From contig JANJUO010000174.1 of assembly GCA_024710535.1 (NCBI GenBank), forward strand, positions 1 through 17,238: 17,238 bases of DNA. The letters run 5' to 3'. The notes below the pieces were generated by a model. That model did no database searches. It was not told the DNA's origin and saw nothing but the letters and a program-made list of their open reading frames with translations. This DNA comes from a bacterium (lineage in GTDB: Bacteria > Bacteroidota > Ignavibacteria > Kapaibacteriales > UBA2268). The position numbers and the translations under genes were made by a program. Shown here in pieces: positions 7,004-14,099 of this stretch; the stretch's first letter is position 1; each line of letters begins with the position of its first letter.

Positions 7004-9031
7004 ATGGAATTTACAATCAAGAACTTTATTTTTCTGCTTTTACTTTTATTAGCAGGTGGTTTTTTTGGTGAAAGCATCAAGCGATTAGTCAGTTATTTAA
7101 AAATGGCTAAACCGGAAAATCGTTGGGATAATATTCCCAAAAGAATTCTACAAACTATTCAAATTGCATTTTTCCAAACAAAAATTCTTCGTGATCAAGA
7201 AGCTGGGTTTATTCATGCCGGAATTTTTTGGGGATTTATGACTCTGATTATTTCCGCTGTAAATGCTGTTCTCTCTGGTCTCGGTATCAAAAATGCATTT
7301 GCTTTTCTTGGACCAATTTACACTGTAATCTCGCTTGCGGCAGACTTTTTCTGCGTAGCAATTATTGTTGCAGTAGTTTGGGCATTTTACAGAAGATTTG
7401 TTAAGAAAATCAAGCGATTACAACTCGAAGATGATCACATTGAAGCCGTGTTCATACTGTTTATGATTTTCACTATTGTAATTTCTTTATTAGTAGAAAA
7501 TTCATCTGCAATTGCAATGGGCATAGACTCCGATTGGGCAATTCGTCCGGTTTCTCATTTGTTATCATTTTTATACGTTCCAATTTTTGCTGAAGTAATG
7601 CACGAATTAGCATTTTGGATGCACATAATTTTCATTTTACTATTTTTGAATTTCTTGCCATATTCAAAGCATTTACACGTTTTGACTTCTATACCAAATG
7701 TATTCTTGTCGAATATTGGTCCTGTTAATTCACTAAAACCAATCAATTTCGAAGATGAATCAATAGAAAAATACGGAGTTGCGGAAGTGGAAGATTTTAG
7801 TTGGAAAGTACTAATGGATGGCTATACTTGTACTCATTGCGGCAGATGTACAAGTGTATGCCCTGCAAATCTTACCGGAAAAGTACTTGATCCACGCGAA
7901 ATCATTATGCAGACACGCGAACGAACTGTTCAAAGAATGCCAATCTTATTAAGAATTCAAGAAGCCGAAAAGAACCATTCTCAATGCATTCTAAGCGATG
8001 AAGAAAGCAAAATTATGGATAAAAAGTTTATCGGAGATTATCAAAATGTTGATGCTTTATGGCAATGTACAACTTGCGGTGCTTGTATGCAGGAATGTCC
8101 GGTAAATATCGAGCATGTTCCGGCAATTGTTGAAATGCGCCGTTCACTTGTGATGATGGATGCCGAATTCCCAACTTTACTTGCAAGTGCTTTCGATAAT
8201 ATGGAAACAAATTCTAATCCTTGGGCATTTTCAGCTTCGGAAAGAGCCGATTGGACCGAAGGACAAAACATTAAAATAGCCGAACATTCCCCACATTTTG
8301 ATGTGCTTTTCTGGGTTGGCTGTGCAGGTAGTTTTGACGACCGCGCAAAAAAAGTTAGCGTTGCATTTTCTAAATTGATGAAAGAAGCAGGCGTTGACTT
8401 TGCAATTTTGGGCAATGAAGAGCAATGTACTGGCGATACTGCTCGTAGAGCGGGTAATGAATATCTTGCGGATTCGATGGTCAAAGCAAATATTCAAACA
8501 TTAAGCAAATATAAATTCAGTCGAATTGTTGCGACTTGTCCGCATTGCTTCAACACTTTGAAAAATGATTTCCCAATGTTTGGCGGAAATTTCGAAGTTG
8601 TTCATCATTCTCAATTCATTATGGAACTTATCAAATCCGGCAAATTGAAACTTTCCAAACATTCAGATGAAATTGAATTGGTTACTGCTTATCATGATTC
8701 ATGCTATATTGGACGCTATAATGACATTTACAAAGAACCTCGTTATATTCTTAAGAGTGCAGGCAATATCAAGATAGCAGAACCGGAAAGAAGCAAAGAT
8801 CGTGGTCTTTGCTGTGGTGCCGGTGGAGGTCAGATGTTTATGGAAGAAACCGACGGGAAACGAGTTAATATCGAAAGAACTGAAGAACTCGTGAGCTTGA
8901 ATCCTGATCAAATTGCTGTAAATTGTCCATTCTGTATGACAATGATAAGCGATGGAGTGAAAGCATTAGATAAAGATAATATCAAAGTAAAAGATATTTC
9001 CGAAATTTTATTAGAAAGTATGCACAAATAA
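7004..9031 (+). CDS. Membrane-bound Fe-S oxidoreductase (HdrD/GlpC-like CCG protein with NarI-like b-type domain), possible ETF:menaquinone oxidoreductase
   Basis: This 675-residue protein has an N-terminal membrane part (about 1-235) with hydrophobic segments near 7-25, 70-95, 104-128, 147-165, 183-198 and 203-220. His residues suited to bind b haem include 71, 200 and 207, as in nitrate reductase gamma-like domains. Two ferredoxin motifs follow: Cys276/279/282/286 and Cys355/358/361/365. Two CCG domains come next: Cys440, Cys475, Cys512/515, then Cys567, Cys603-604, Cys641/644. The second CCG has the full CCGAGGG core and the first lacks the paired Cys (EQCTGD). This layout matches the DUF224-type proteins proposed to pass electrons from electron-transfer flavoprotein to menaquinone. 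No etfAB genes lie nearby, so partner and direction are inferred. The gene is monocistronic, with a promoter-like pair upstream and a strong terminator after it. Confidence 0.85.
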   Translation: MEFTIKNFIFLLLLLLAGGFFGESIKRLVSYLKMAKPENRWDNIPKRILQTIQIAFFQTKILRDQEAGFIHAGIFWGFMTLIISAVNAVLSGLGIKNAFAFLGPIYTVISLAADFFCVAIIVAVVWAFYRRFVKKIKRLQLEDDHIEAVFILFMIFTIVISLLVENSSAIAMGIDSDWAIRPVSHLLSFLYVPIFAEVMHELAFWMHIIFILLFLNFLPYSKHLHVLTSIPNVFLSNIGPVNSLKPINFEDESIEKYGVAEVEDFSWKVLMDGYTCTHCGRCTSVCPANLTGKVLDPREIIMQTRERTVQRMPILLRIQEAEKNHSQCILSDEESKIMDKKFIGDYQNVDALWQCTTCGACMQECPVNIEHVPAIVEMRRSLVMMDAEFPTLLASAFDNMETNSNPWAFSASERADWTEGQNIKIAEHSPHFDVLFWVGCAGSFDDRAKKVSVAFSKLMKEAGVDFAILGNEEQCTGDTARRAGNEYLADSMVKANIQTLSKYKFSRIVATCPHCFNTLKNDFPMFGGNFEVVHHSQFIMELIKSGKLKLSKHSDEIELVTAYHDSCYIGRYNDIYKEPRYILKSAGNIKIAEPERSKDRGLCCGAGGGQMFMEETDGKRVNIERTEELVSLNPDQIAVNCPFCMTMISDGVKALDKDNIKVKDISEILLESMHK

Positions 9032-9051
9032 TTAAAAAAAGTGTCTAAATC

Positions 9052-9086
9052 AAAAAATCCCATATATTTTATGGGATTTTTTTTTT
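9052..9086. terminator. Rho-independent terminator after the Fe-S oxidoreductase gene
   Basis: A 13-bp stem (AAAAAATCCCATA 9052-9064 with 9070-9082) and a 5-nt loop end in a long T-run on the + strand. The reverse strand also reads TTTTTTGATTTAG after the stem. It may therefore back up termination of the convergent symporter gene. Confidence 0.85.
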
Positions 9087-9209
9087 GAATTCTGGTATCT
9101 AAGCCCCTTTCATATTGTATAACTGCAAGCAAGCTTGTGGTTTGGTTGCAAGTGAAAAATAATATTACTTATCTGATTTGGGAGTCCTAACGATTCTAAA
9201 AGAAACATC

Positions 9210-9242
9210 GGATGTCTTTCTTCATAGTATTTCCAGACATCC
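9210..9242 (-). terminator. Weak hairpin downstream of the symporter gene
   Basis: A perfect 8-bp stem (GGATGTCT 9210-9217 with AGACATCC 9235-9242) has a 17-nt loop. It lies 15 bp past the symporter stop and on the - strand is followed by GATGTTTCTTTT. The long loop and interrupted U-tract make it only a candidate. Confidence 0.35.
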
Positions 9243-9257
9243 TTACCTAATCAAAAA

Positions 9258-10751
9258 TTATTTGCTTTCGCCTTTTGCAATTGCCATCGATATCGAGGCA
9301 TCTCCCAATATGTTTGGAATAGTTCTAAGCATATCGAGAATTCTATCAACACCGATTATAAGGGCAATTCCTTCTGCCGGAACATGCACTGCTTGTAGTA
9401 TCATCACGAGCATAATAATGCCCACGCCAGGTACAGGTGCAGTGCCAATTGAGGCAAGAACTGCCGTTAGAACAACAGTTATCTGACCGGTTATCCCCAA
9501 ATCAATTCCATAAACTTGCGCAATAAAGAGTGTTGCCACACCTTGATAAAGAGCCGTTCCATCCATATTGATTGTGGCTCCCAAAGGAAGAACAAAGCCA
9601 GAGATTTTCTTTGGAATTTTAAGATTTTGCTCAACGCATTTCATCGTTACCGGCAGAGTTGCGGCACTTGAACTTGTTGAGAATGCAATTGCAATGGCTT
9701 CTCTCATTGCTTTGAAAAATTGTATAATATTTGATTTTCCAAAATATTTTACAATAATCGGATATACAATTATTGTCTGAAGAAACAAGCCAAGTATTAC
9801 TGCAAACATATACCAAATAAGTGTTGATAGAATATCAAATCCAAAATCGGCAACTGTTGCTGAGATTAATGCAAATACTCCAAACGGTGCAATTTTCATC
9901 ACATATTCAACAAGTTTTATCATAGTGTCGCTCATTGCATCGAAAAAGTTTATAACGTGAACAGATTTTTCTTTGCTGATAAAGGTCAGCATCATACCGA
10001 AAACCACCGCAAAAAAAACTATTTGAAGCATATTTCCATCGGCAATTGCGGCAAATGGATTTTTGGGAACAATATTTACAAAGAAATCAACTATATCAAT
10101 ATCGACATTTTTTGAAATTTTTTCGGCAGTTTCGGATTGGAATGTGCTAAGCAATCTTTCTTTTGATTGAGCATTTATCAAATTTCCCGGTTGAATTACA
10201 TTTGCTACTGTTAAGCCAATAGTGATTGCCAATGCGGTTGTTGTCAGATAAAAAACAAAAGTTTTCGTACCTATTCTTCCTAATTTTTTAATATCATCTA
10301 TCGAAGCGGCGCCAACAATCAATGAGGCAAGCACCATTGGAATCGCGAGAAAACTAAGCAATCTAATGAAAATATCACCGATTGGCTTAATTTGAACCGC
10401 AATTGTATTAACTTTCGAAATCGAATAAATGCCGTTTGTCGAAAAACTTAAATTGCTGTTTTTGTCAAGCACATCAACTTTGATTTTGGATTTTTGGGCA
10501 TCATTGATTTTTTTGAAATTGGCAATAATTTTTAATTGATCGCTATGAGCAAATTCTGAAACAACATTCCCAGATTCATCATAGAAAATAATTTTGCTCC
10601 AATTGCTGACTTCTTTCTCAATTTCTTGATTATTTTTCAGATATTCAATATTTAACTTGTTATGATCAATACTGAAAATGGATCCAAAAATCGCCCCAAG
10701 AATCAATGCAAGTAGAATTTGGATGTGTAATGCAATTTTAATTTTTTTCAT
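9258..10751 (-). CDS. Dicarboxylate/glutamate:cation symporter (DAACS family) with enlarged extracytoplasmic insertion
   Basis: This 497-residue inner-membrane transporter carries the signature elements of the GltPh/GltP fold. There is a Ser-rich re-entrant hairpin (TSSSAATLPV, about 359-368), the NMDGT sodium motif at 395-399, a second hairpin (GTAPVPGVG, about 436-444) and the substrate segment DRILDMLRTIPN. In that last segment Asp473 and Arg476 match the GltPh residues that bind the amino and side-chain carboxyl groups, so an acidic amino acid or C4-dicarboxylate is likely. Between the first membrane helix (about 5-25) and the next (about 124-145) lies a polar insertion of roughly 90 residues, much longer than in typical members. 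I start at ATG 10751 because AGGTG sits 5 nt upstream; the longer frame opens with TTG at 10769. It lies 23 nt after the LTA-synthase-like gene and is probably co-transcribed with it. Family sure, substrate inferred. Confidence 0.85.
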   Translation of the reverse strand: MKKIKIALHIQILLALILGAIFGSIFSIDHNKLNIEYLKNNQEIEKEVSNWSKIIFYDESGNVVSEFAHSDQLKIIANFKKINDAQKSKIKVDVLDKNSNLSFSTNGIYSISKVNTIAVQIKPIGDIFIRLLSFLAIPMVLASLIVGAASIDDIKKLGRIGTKTFVFYLTTTALAITIGLTVANVIQPGNLINAQSKERLLSTFQSETAEKISKNVDIDIVDFFVNIVPKNPFAAIADGNMLQIVFFAVVFGMMLTFISKEKSVHVINFFDAMSDTMIKLVEYVMKIAPFGVFALISATVADFGFDILSTLIWYMFAVILGLFLQTIIVYPIIVKYFGKSNIIQFFKAMREAIAIAFSTSSSAATLPVTMKCVEQNLKIPKKISGFVLPLGATINMDGTALYQGVATLFIAQVYGIDLGITGQITVVLTAVLASIGTAPVPGVGIIMLVMILQAVHVPAEGIALIIGVDRILDMLRTIPNILGDASISMAIAKGESK

Positions 10752-10756
10752 AATTT

Positions 10757-10761
10757 CACCT
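10757..10761 (-). promoter_or_regulatory. Ribosome binding site deciding the symporter start
   Basis: AGGTG on the - strand, 5 nt before ATG 10751, lies inside the short gap after the upstream gene. It supports the ATG over the in-frame TTG at 10769, which would place this site within the coding region. Confidence 0.55.
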
Positions 10762-10774
10762 AATTTCAAAAAAT

Positions 10775-12724
10775 CTATTCAATAAAATGCTTTTTGTTTT
10801 TCAGCAAATACTGATATGTTTGCAAATGAGAATAAGCATAAATCTTCATTCGCTCTGCCAATTGTGGATATTCACTTATATAATTGTGAGTGCTATTATT
10901 CTGATAATCGTACAATGCGTCCCCGGTTTGATTATTGATTATCAAATAAAATTCATCACCCAAAACGCCTAATTTATTGTCCGCAGAGAAATATATAAAT
11001 TCACGATTTTGCTTCAATAGATCAATTCCCATAGTGTTATTGATGTATGGCAAATTCATCAATCCCATCAAAGTCGGGAAAATGTCGATTTGTCCGCCGA
11101 TTTTGTCCACAATTTTATTTCCCAAAAACAATTTAGGAGCATAAATTATAAGTGGTGTATGATGATAATTGAGTGGCATTTCATAAACTACAGGCTCAAT
11201 CAGACTGCCATGATCTGCTACGAAAACAAAAATTGTATTATCGAACCACTCTTTATTTTCTGCCAATTTAATAAATTTCGAAATTGACCAATCTGCATAT
11301 TCAACAATTTGACTTTTAATATCGCTTGATTTAGGCTTGAAATACTTTGGAATAATATATGGTCCGTGATCGCTTGCCGTCATAATCGAAACAAAGAACG
11401 GCTGGCTTTGTTTATGAATTTCATCAATTTCATTATTCACAAATTCAAATAAATAGTCATCGCTTACCCCAAGTGTGCTCATAATTTTATCGCTTGGATA
11501 ATCTTTTTGAGAATAAACTTTATCGAAATAATTATGATAAAGAAAGCCCTCAACATTATCAAATTGTCCATCGTGTGTAGTGAAAAACGCTGTATAATAA
11601 TTATGTTTTTTCAAAGTATGAGAAATTCCATTGTATTTTGCCATTCGCGAGTCTTCCATTGAATGCTGGTGATACAATGCCGGAAATGAAAAAAGGGAAC
11701 TAAAAATGCCATTGTACGTATGAATTCCAGCGGTATAAATCTTATTGAAAAATAGCCCTTTTGCTGAAATGCTATCCAAAAATGTCGTTAATTTGTTTGG
11801 ATTTCCAAAAGTGGACATCTTTCCGGCGCTCATACTCTCCATAATTACAAGCACAATATTGAATTTTTTTGATGTCGCTGAATCATAATTTGAATATCTG
11901 GCAATCGGAGAACCATTTATATTGTCATTTATTCCTAAATATTTTCTCACATTTGCAATTGCCAGCCCGTCATCCATAAGTTGCAACTCTCTATTTTCTT
12001 TTTTTTGAGCATCATAATAACTGCGAATGAATACAAAAACAGGATTCAAACCTGCCATATTCAAAAATGCGTTATTTGAAAAATATGCTGTTCCGATTCT
12101 AATTGGAGATTTCTCCTCGATTCTGCCTCTAATTCCCAAAATCATTATCAAAATAAAAAATATTGAGGCAACTATTGTAATATAAATCGGTTTGGTTTGA
12201 GCTGAAGAATTGTGAACCTGTTCAATCTTTTTAGCAAATCTAATGAAAAGATAATAAACTATGACAAAAGGGATAATTACCAAAAAATAACTTGGCTCTT
12301 GAATTATCATTTTGAACATGAAATCGGGATTTTCCTTCCACTGAAATGCAGATATATTAAATCTTGAAAAGAAGTGATTGAAAAATGGAATGTCTGCCGC
12401 ACAAATCAAAAATGCCGGCATATAAAGCAAATAAACAAGATAAAATGTGATTTTGTTAAATAATTCTTTTTTATAATTTATGAATTCTATCAAAGACAGC
12501 AAAAAATAAGGTAAAATCAGCAAATATCCAGAAACAACAATATCAAATCTTAAACCCATAAAGAACGACATTAAGACATTCGAAAAATCTAATTGACCAT
12601 CCATCGAATAAATTTTTTCTATGTTTGTGATAAATAGCAGTATTCTAAAAATTGTAAATGCCATTATCGACAGCAAATATAGTTTTGATGTTGTCTTTAT
12701 GTTTGCAGGAATTTTAAATTTCAT
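10775..12724 (-). CDS. LTA synthase family (alkaline-phosphatase-superfamily) membrane transferase/sulfatase-fold protein
   Basis: This 649-residue protein has five likely N-terminal membrane helices (near 14-33, 64-80, 93-110, 147-167 and 189-207) and a large C-terminal periplasmic domain (about 285-600). The alkaline-phosphatase-superfamily metal and nucleophile signatures are present. Glu296 is in VLVIMES and Thr336 is in TAGIHTYNG as the probable nucleophile. SDHGPY follows at 461-466, Asp504-His505 are in VADHG, and His521-His522 are in NYHHTPLIIY. The order matches LtaS/MdoB-type enzymes (COG1368). In Gram-negative bacteria these transfer phosphoglycerol or phosphoethanolamine-like groups to glycans or lipids, so a role in envelope decoration is inferred; the donor and acceptor are unknown. 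It is the first gene of a two-gene unit with the symporter, 23 nt apart. The ATG is preceded only by AT-rich sequence with no obvious Shine-Dalgarno sequence. Confidence 0.83.
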   Translation of the reverse strand: MKFKIPANIKTTSKLYLLSIMAFTIFRILLFITNIEKIYSMDGQLDFSNVLMSFFMGLRFDIVVSGYLLILPYFLLSLIEFINYKKELFNKITFYLVYLLYMPAFLICAADIPFFNHFFSRFNISAFQWKENPDFMFKMIIQEPSYFLVIIPFVIVYYLFIRFAKKIEQVHNSSAQTKPIYITIVASIFFILIMILGIRGRIEEKSPIRIGTAYFSNNAFLNMAGLNPVFVFIRSYYDAQKKENRELQLMDDGLAIANVRKYLGINDNINGSPIARYSNYDSATSKKFNIVLVIMESMSAGKMSTFGNPNKLTTFLDSISAKGLFFNKIYTAGIHTYNGIFSSLFSFPALYHQHSMEDSRMAKYNGISHTLKKHNYYTAFFTTHDGQFDNVEGFLYHNYFDKVYSQKDYPSDKIMSTLGVSDDYLFEFVNNEIDEIHKQSQPFFVSIMTASDHGPYIIPKYFKPKSSDIKSQIVEYADWSISKFIKLAENKEWFDNTIFVFVADHGSLIEPVVYEMPLNYHHTPLIIYAPKLFLGNKIVDKIGGQIDIFPTLMGLMNLPYINNTMGIDLLKQNREFIYFSADNKLGVLGDEFYLIINNQTGDALYDYQNNSTHNYISEYPQLAERMKIYAYSHLQTYQYLLKNKKHFIE

Positions 12725-13181
12725 AAAATATAGAATAATTCTTAAAAATCAAAAAACAAATTTAACAAAAATATTTGTCAATGCTGTAAAAAATCGAATT
12801 TGATTAGAAAATTTGTAAGTCCTTGGCTGTTTTGAATTCTTTATTTTTTGAATTTTCATTTTGAATTTGTTAATTTTATTTTGTACTTCAATTAATTATT
12901 TGAATATTTAGACATTTATTTAGAAAATAGAATATGAAATAGTAATTAGATTTTAAGATTTTTCCTAAAATTTATAATTCAACAAGCTTTGAATTTCAAA
13001 TGATTAAAATATTTAATACATGCAAATTCAAATATTAAACAAAATATTGCAATAATTAAATAATTGATTCGCAATAACTTTATTGTTAAATTGTAAGCTT
13101 TTTGAATATTTTAATTAAAAACAAATATGCAAAAGTGGAAGAATTTTACATAATGGAATTAGTAGATATTTGAGGTAAGCG
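12725..13181. other. Divergent AT-rich intergenic region
   Basis: This 457-bp stretch lies between the leftward LTA-synthase-like gene and the rightward Rpn-like gene. I see no gene, RNA or terminator. Short inverted repeats occur, such as TTTGAA-T-TTCAAA at 12988-13000 and CAATAA-CT-TTATTG at 13072-13085, but such repeats are expected by chance at this base composition. A strong GAGGT ribosome site at 13172-13176 marks the right-hand end. Confidence 0.5.
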
Positions 13182-14033
13182 ATGTTAGAATTTCGAGAAA
13201 AATATATAAATCCATTTACTGATTATGGTTTCAAGAGATTGTTTGGCGAAGAACCAAGCAAGCCACTTTTGATTGATTTTCTGAATGAATTATTAAAAGA
13301 TGAAGAAGGCACAATTACCGAACTGACATATCTCAAGAATGAACATTTAGACAGTAGTCAATTAGATCGCAGAGCAATATTTGACTTGTATTGCACTAAT
13401 GAAAAAGGCGAGAAATTTATAGTTGAATTGCAAAAAACTAAACAAAAATTCTTCAAAGATCGCACAGTTTATTATTCAACTTTTCCTATAAGAGAGCAGG
13501 CAATTTCCGGTAGTGAATGGGACTTTGAACTAAAAAAAGTATATATGATTGCCATTTTGGATTTTGTTTTTGATGAAGACAAACAAGAAGATAACAAGTA
13601 TAGATATAATGTAAAATTGACAGATTTAGAATCAAATAAAGTGTTTTATGATAAATTATATTTTATTTATTTGTCGATGCCAAAATTCAACAAGGCAATT
13701 GAAGAATTAGACACACAATTCGATAAATGGCTTTATGTTTTGAAGAATTTGAATAAATTAGAACGAATTCCTGAAAGATTGAAAGAACATATTTTCTTGA
13801 AATTATTCGAGAAAGCAGAGATTGCAAAGTTCTCAAAAGAAGAATATCAAAATTATGAAGAAAGTTTGAAGTATTATCGCGACCTTCATAACTCACTCCA
13901 AACCTCAAAGGAAGAAGGAAGAATTGAAGAAAAAATCGAAATTGCCAAAATAATGCTTTCTGATAATGAGCCAATTGAAAAAATTATTAAATATACTGGC
14001 TTAACAGCTGAAGTGATTGAAAAATTGAGGTAA
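13182..14033 (+). CDS. Rpn-family PD-(D/E)XK nuclease / putative transposase
   Basis: This 283-residue protein opens with NPFTDYGFKRLFG, the hallmark start of the Rpn (PDDEXK_2, YhgA-like) family. The nuclease core is readable as Asp68 in RAIFDLYC and Glu82-x-Gln84 in FIVELQK, the D...ExQ/K version of the PD-(D/E)XK site. The C-terminal 45 residues are charged helix followed by a small helical unit (NEPIEKIIKYTGLTAEVIEKL) typical of the family's tail. E. coli RpnA homologues are DNA endonucleases that promote RecA-independent recombination. Length is normal and the frame is intact. The gene is alone, with GAGGT 5 nt before the ATG and a strong terminator after it. I see no terminal inverted repeats or target duplications around it, so it is not visibly part of a transposon. 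Confidence 0.85.
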   Translation: MLEFREKYINPFTDYGFKRLFGEEPSKPLLIDFLNELLKDEEGTITELTYLKNEHLDSSQLDRRAIFDLYCTNEKGEKFIVELQKTKQKFFKDRTVYYSTFPIREQAISGSEWDFELKKVYMIAILDFVFDEDKQEDNKYRYNVKLTDLESNKVFYDKLYFIYLSMPKFNKAIEELDTQFDKWLYVLKNLNKLERIPERLKEHIFLKLFEKAEIAKFSKEEYQNYEESLKYYRDLHNSLQTSKEEGRIEEKIEIAKIMLSDNEPIEKIIKYTGLTAEVIEKLR

Positions 14034-14058
14034 CTAATCATCATTATTGATTTATATG

Positions 14059-14094
14059 AAAAGTGCCACTATTTTATTTAGTGGCACTTTTTTT
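14059..14094. terminator. Strong bidirectional terminator between the Rpn-like and S9 peptidase genes
   Basis: A 13-bp stem (AAAAGTGCCACTA 14059-14071 with 14079-14091) and a 7-nt loop are followed by a T-run on the + strand. On the - strand TTTTC follows the stem. It sits 25 bp after the Rpn-like stop and a few bases from the stop of the convergent peptidase gene. Confidence 0.85.
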
Positions 14095-14099
14095 ATAAT

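Noticed and set aside
8041..8497. Leftward open frames of 147 and 88 codons inside the Fe-S oxidoreductase gene
   Set aside because: They are antisense to conserved Cys motifs of the real gene and show no family features.
9087..9257. Possible small gene or RNA in the gap before the symporter stop
   Set aside because: Only reading-frame shadows and a weak hairpin are present; no tRNA-like fold or ribosome site was found.
9178..9486. Rightward 102-codon open frame opposite the end of the symporter gene
   Set aside because: Its translation is the antisense of the conserved symporter C-terminus and has no independent support.
12960..13090. Iteron or CRISPR-like short repeats in the 457-bp AT-rich gap
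   Set aside because: Short A-T motifs recur without regular spacing or constant length; nothing beyond base-composition effects.
13182..14033. Rpn-like gene as part of an insertion sequence
   Set aside because: No terminal inverted repeats or target duplications are visible on either side, and it has its own ribosome site and terminator.
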